The notes beneath the pieces are model-generated. The model saw only the letters and a program-made list of their open reading frames with translations, searched no databases and was not told the origin of the DNA. A DNA stretch of 64,000 bases, taken from contig NZ_JAAQOM010000017.1 in NCBI RefSeq assembly GCF_011682055.1, forward strand, positions 85,926-149,925, given 5' to 3'. Source of the DNA: Telluria antibiotica. Its GTDB lineage: Bacteria > Pseudomonadota > Gammaproteobacteria > Burkholderiales > Burkholderiaceae_D. Numbering within the stretch: the first letter of the stretch is position 1; each line of letters opens with the position of its first letter. A program made the position numbers and the translations under genes. Shown one piece after another: positions 63,465 to 64,000 of the stretch.

Positions 63465-64000
63465 ATGGCAACCGCCGCGAAGAAACCAGCAGCAAAGCCG
63501 GCCGCAAAAGCCGCCACCAAACCGGCCGCAAAGGCAGCAGCAGATAAACCGGCAAGCAAAACCGCAGCCACCAAAGCCGCCGCCAAGCCGGCAGCGAAAA
63601 AGGCCGCTGCAACCAAGGCCCCGGCCGCCAAATCGGCCGCAACCAAGACCGCCGCCAAACCGGCAGCCAAGAAAGCTGCAGCAACTAAGACCGCCGTCAA
63701 ACCGGTAGCCAAGAAAGCCGCAGCAACCAAGACCGCGGCCAAACCGGCAGCCAAGAAAGCTGCAGCAACCAAGACCGCCGCCAAGCCGGCAGCCAAGAAG
63801 GCCGCAGCAACCAAGACCGCCGCCAAACCGGCAGCCAAGAAGGCCGCAGCAACCAAGACCGCCGCCAAACCGGCAGCCAAGAAAGCCGCAGCAACCAAGA
63901 CCGCCGCCAAGTCGACCGCGTCCAAGTCGGCAAGCAAGGCCGCTGCCAAGCCGGCTGCGAAAAAGACTGCCGCCAAGTCGACGGCAACCAAAGCAGCGAG
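63465..64000 (+). CDS. Histone H1/AlgP-like Lys-Ala-Pro repeat protein, partial
   Basis: A basic repeat protein, open at the window end (178 codons shown). It begins MATAAKKPAAKPAAKAATKP and continues as Ala/Lys/Pro/Thr repeats, without hydrophobic or acidic residues apart from one Asp. H1-like proteins of this kind (AlgP/HupB-tail type) bind DNA nonspecifically and condense the nucleoid. A strong AAGGAGAAC precedes the ATG. The central part is a 42-base tandem repeat. The SWIB protein at 45514 has a similar N-terminal tail. Confidence 0.88.
   Translation, partial: MATAAKKPAAKPAAKAATKPAAKAAADKPASKTAATKAAAKPAAKKAAATKAPAAKSAATKTAAKPAAKKAAATKTAVKPVAKKAAATKTAAKPAAKKAAATKTAAKPAAKKAAATKTAAKPAAKKAAATKTAAKPAAKKAAATKTAAKSTASKSASKAAAKPAAKKTAAKSTATKAA
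63639..63914 (+). repeat. 42-bp tandem repeat within the H1-like gene
   Basis: Units begin at 63639, 63681, 63723, 63765, 63807, 63849 and 63891, each starting GCAACCAAGACC (GCAACTAAGACC in the second). Each encodes 14 residues of the form ATKTAAKPAAKKAA. About six and a half copies with few differences, so copy number may vary between strains. Confidence 0.92.

Noticed and set aside
63639..63914. Regular repeats considered as a CRISPR array
   Set aside because: The period is a constant 42 bases with no unique spacers and lies in frame within a coding sequence.

Overview
The window is a high-GC chromosomal segment of a betaproteobacterium. Gene content and gene order (PilS/PilR after a YpjD/PP0621 pair, MoxR/VWA block, DUF1841 beside two small cytochromes c, SWIB-domain histone-like protein, AlgP/H1-like protein) suggest Oxalobacteraceae, most likely the Massilia/Telluria/Duganella group. 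This placement is inferred from protein character, not from a search. About 60 protein genes are supported. I see no rRNA, tRNA or CRISPR array.

Layout. 1-4 kb: the end of a phenylacetate-degradation operon (paaJ, paaY, paaZ). 4-12.4 kb: a cupin protein, a HAD phosphatase, a small KTSC-like protein, argH, a secreted cyanophycinase, tag with yciI, and a GlxA-type regulator divergent from a rhodanese. 12.4-19.4 kb: an envelope/secretome block with an M64 peptidase and its membrane-anchored neighbour, two low-complexity secreted proteins, an EXORDIUM/PHI-1-like secreted protein, and an NTF2-like / short LifO-like chaperone / dsbC operon. 19.5-24 kb: topoisomerase IV (parE, parC) with a palindromic repeat pair between the genes. 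24-29 kb: a glutamine-amidotransferase hydrolase, a decayed IS5-family element, and a large periplasmic-propeller diguanylate cyclase. 29-36.8 kb: Lrp/LysE, a Fur-boxed gene of unknown function, an ArsR-type regulator, small monooxygenase-like genes, the MoxR/GNAT/VWA operon, two cytochromes c and DUF1841. 36.8-40 kb: a tandem pair of large secreted double-retropepsin proteins. 40-47.5 kb: rppH, proS, a lytic transglycosylase, LysR/TSUP, a SWIB protein and ffh. 47.8-50.5 kb: a NMT1/SsuA-type ABC importer. 50.5-54.8 kb: ypjD, PP0621, pilS, pilR. 55-59.3 kb: nrdA-nrdB behind a structured leader with candidate NrdR boxes. 59.4-64 kb: a hypothetical protein, pgeF, a large GT4 glycosyltransferase, a low-GC intergenic region with a candidate small RNA and a LexA-like box, and the start of an H1/AlgP-like protein that runs off the window.

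The most interesting non-genic signal is a family of short palindromic repeats (core GTAGGGTGGGC...GCCCAC). It occurs as about ten copies at five intergenic loci, mostly as inverted pairs, like a REP/BIME system. Other second-look items are the duplicated double-aspartyl-protease genes, one of which has lost a catalytic Asp; the plant-like EXORDIUM protein with an HEVEE motif; a Fur-controlled orphan gene; the nrdA leader; and an inverted repeat that overlaps the Shine-Dalgarno of a membrane protein gene.
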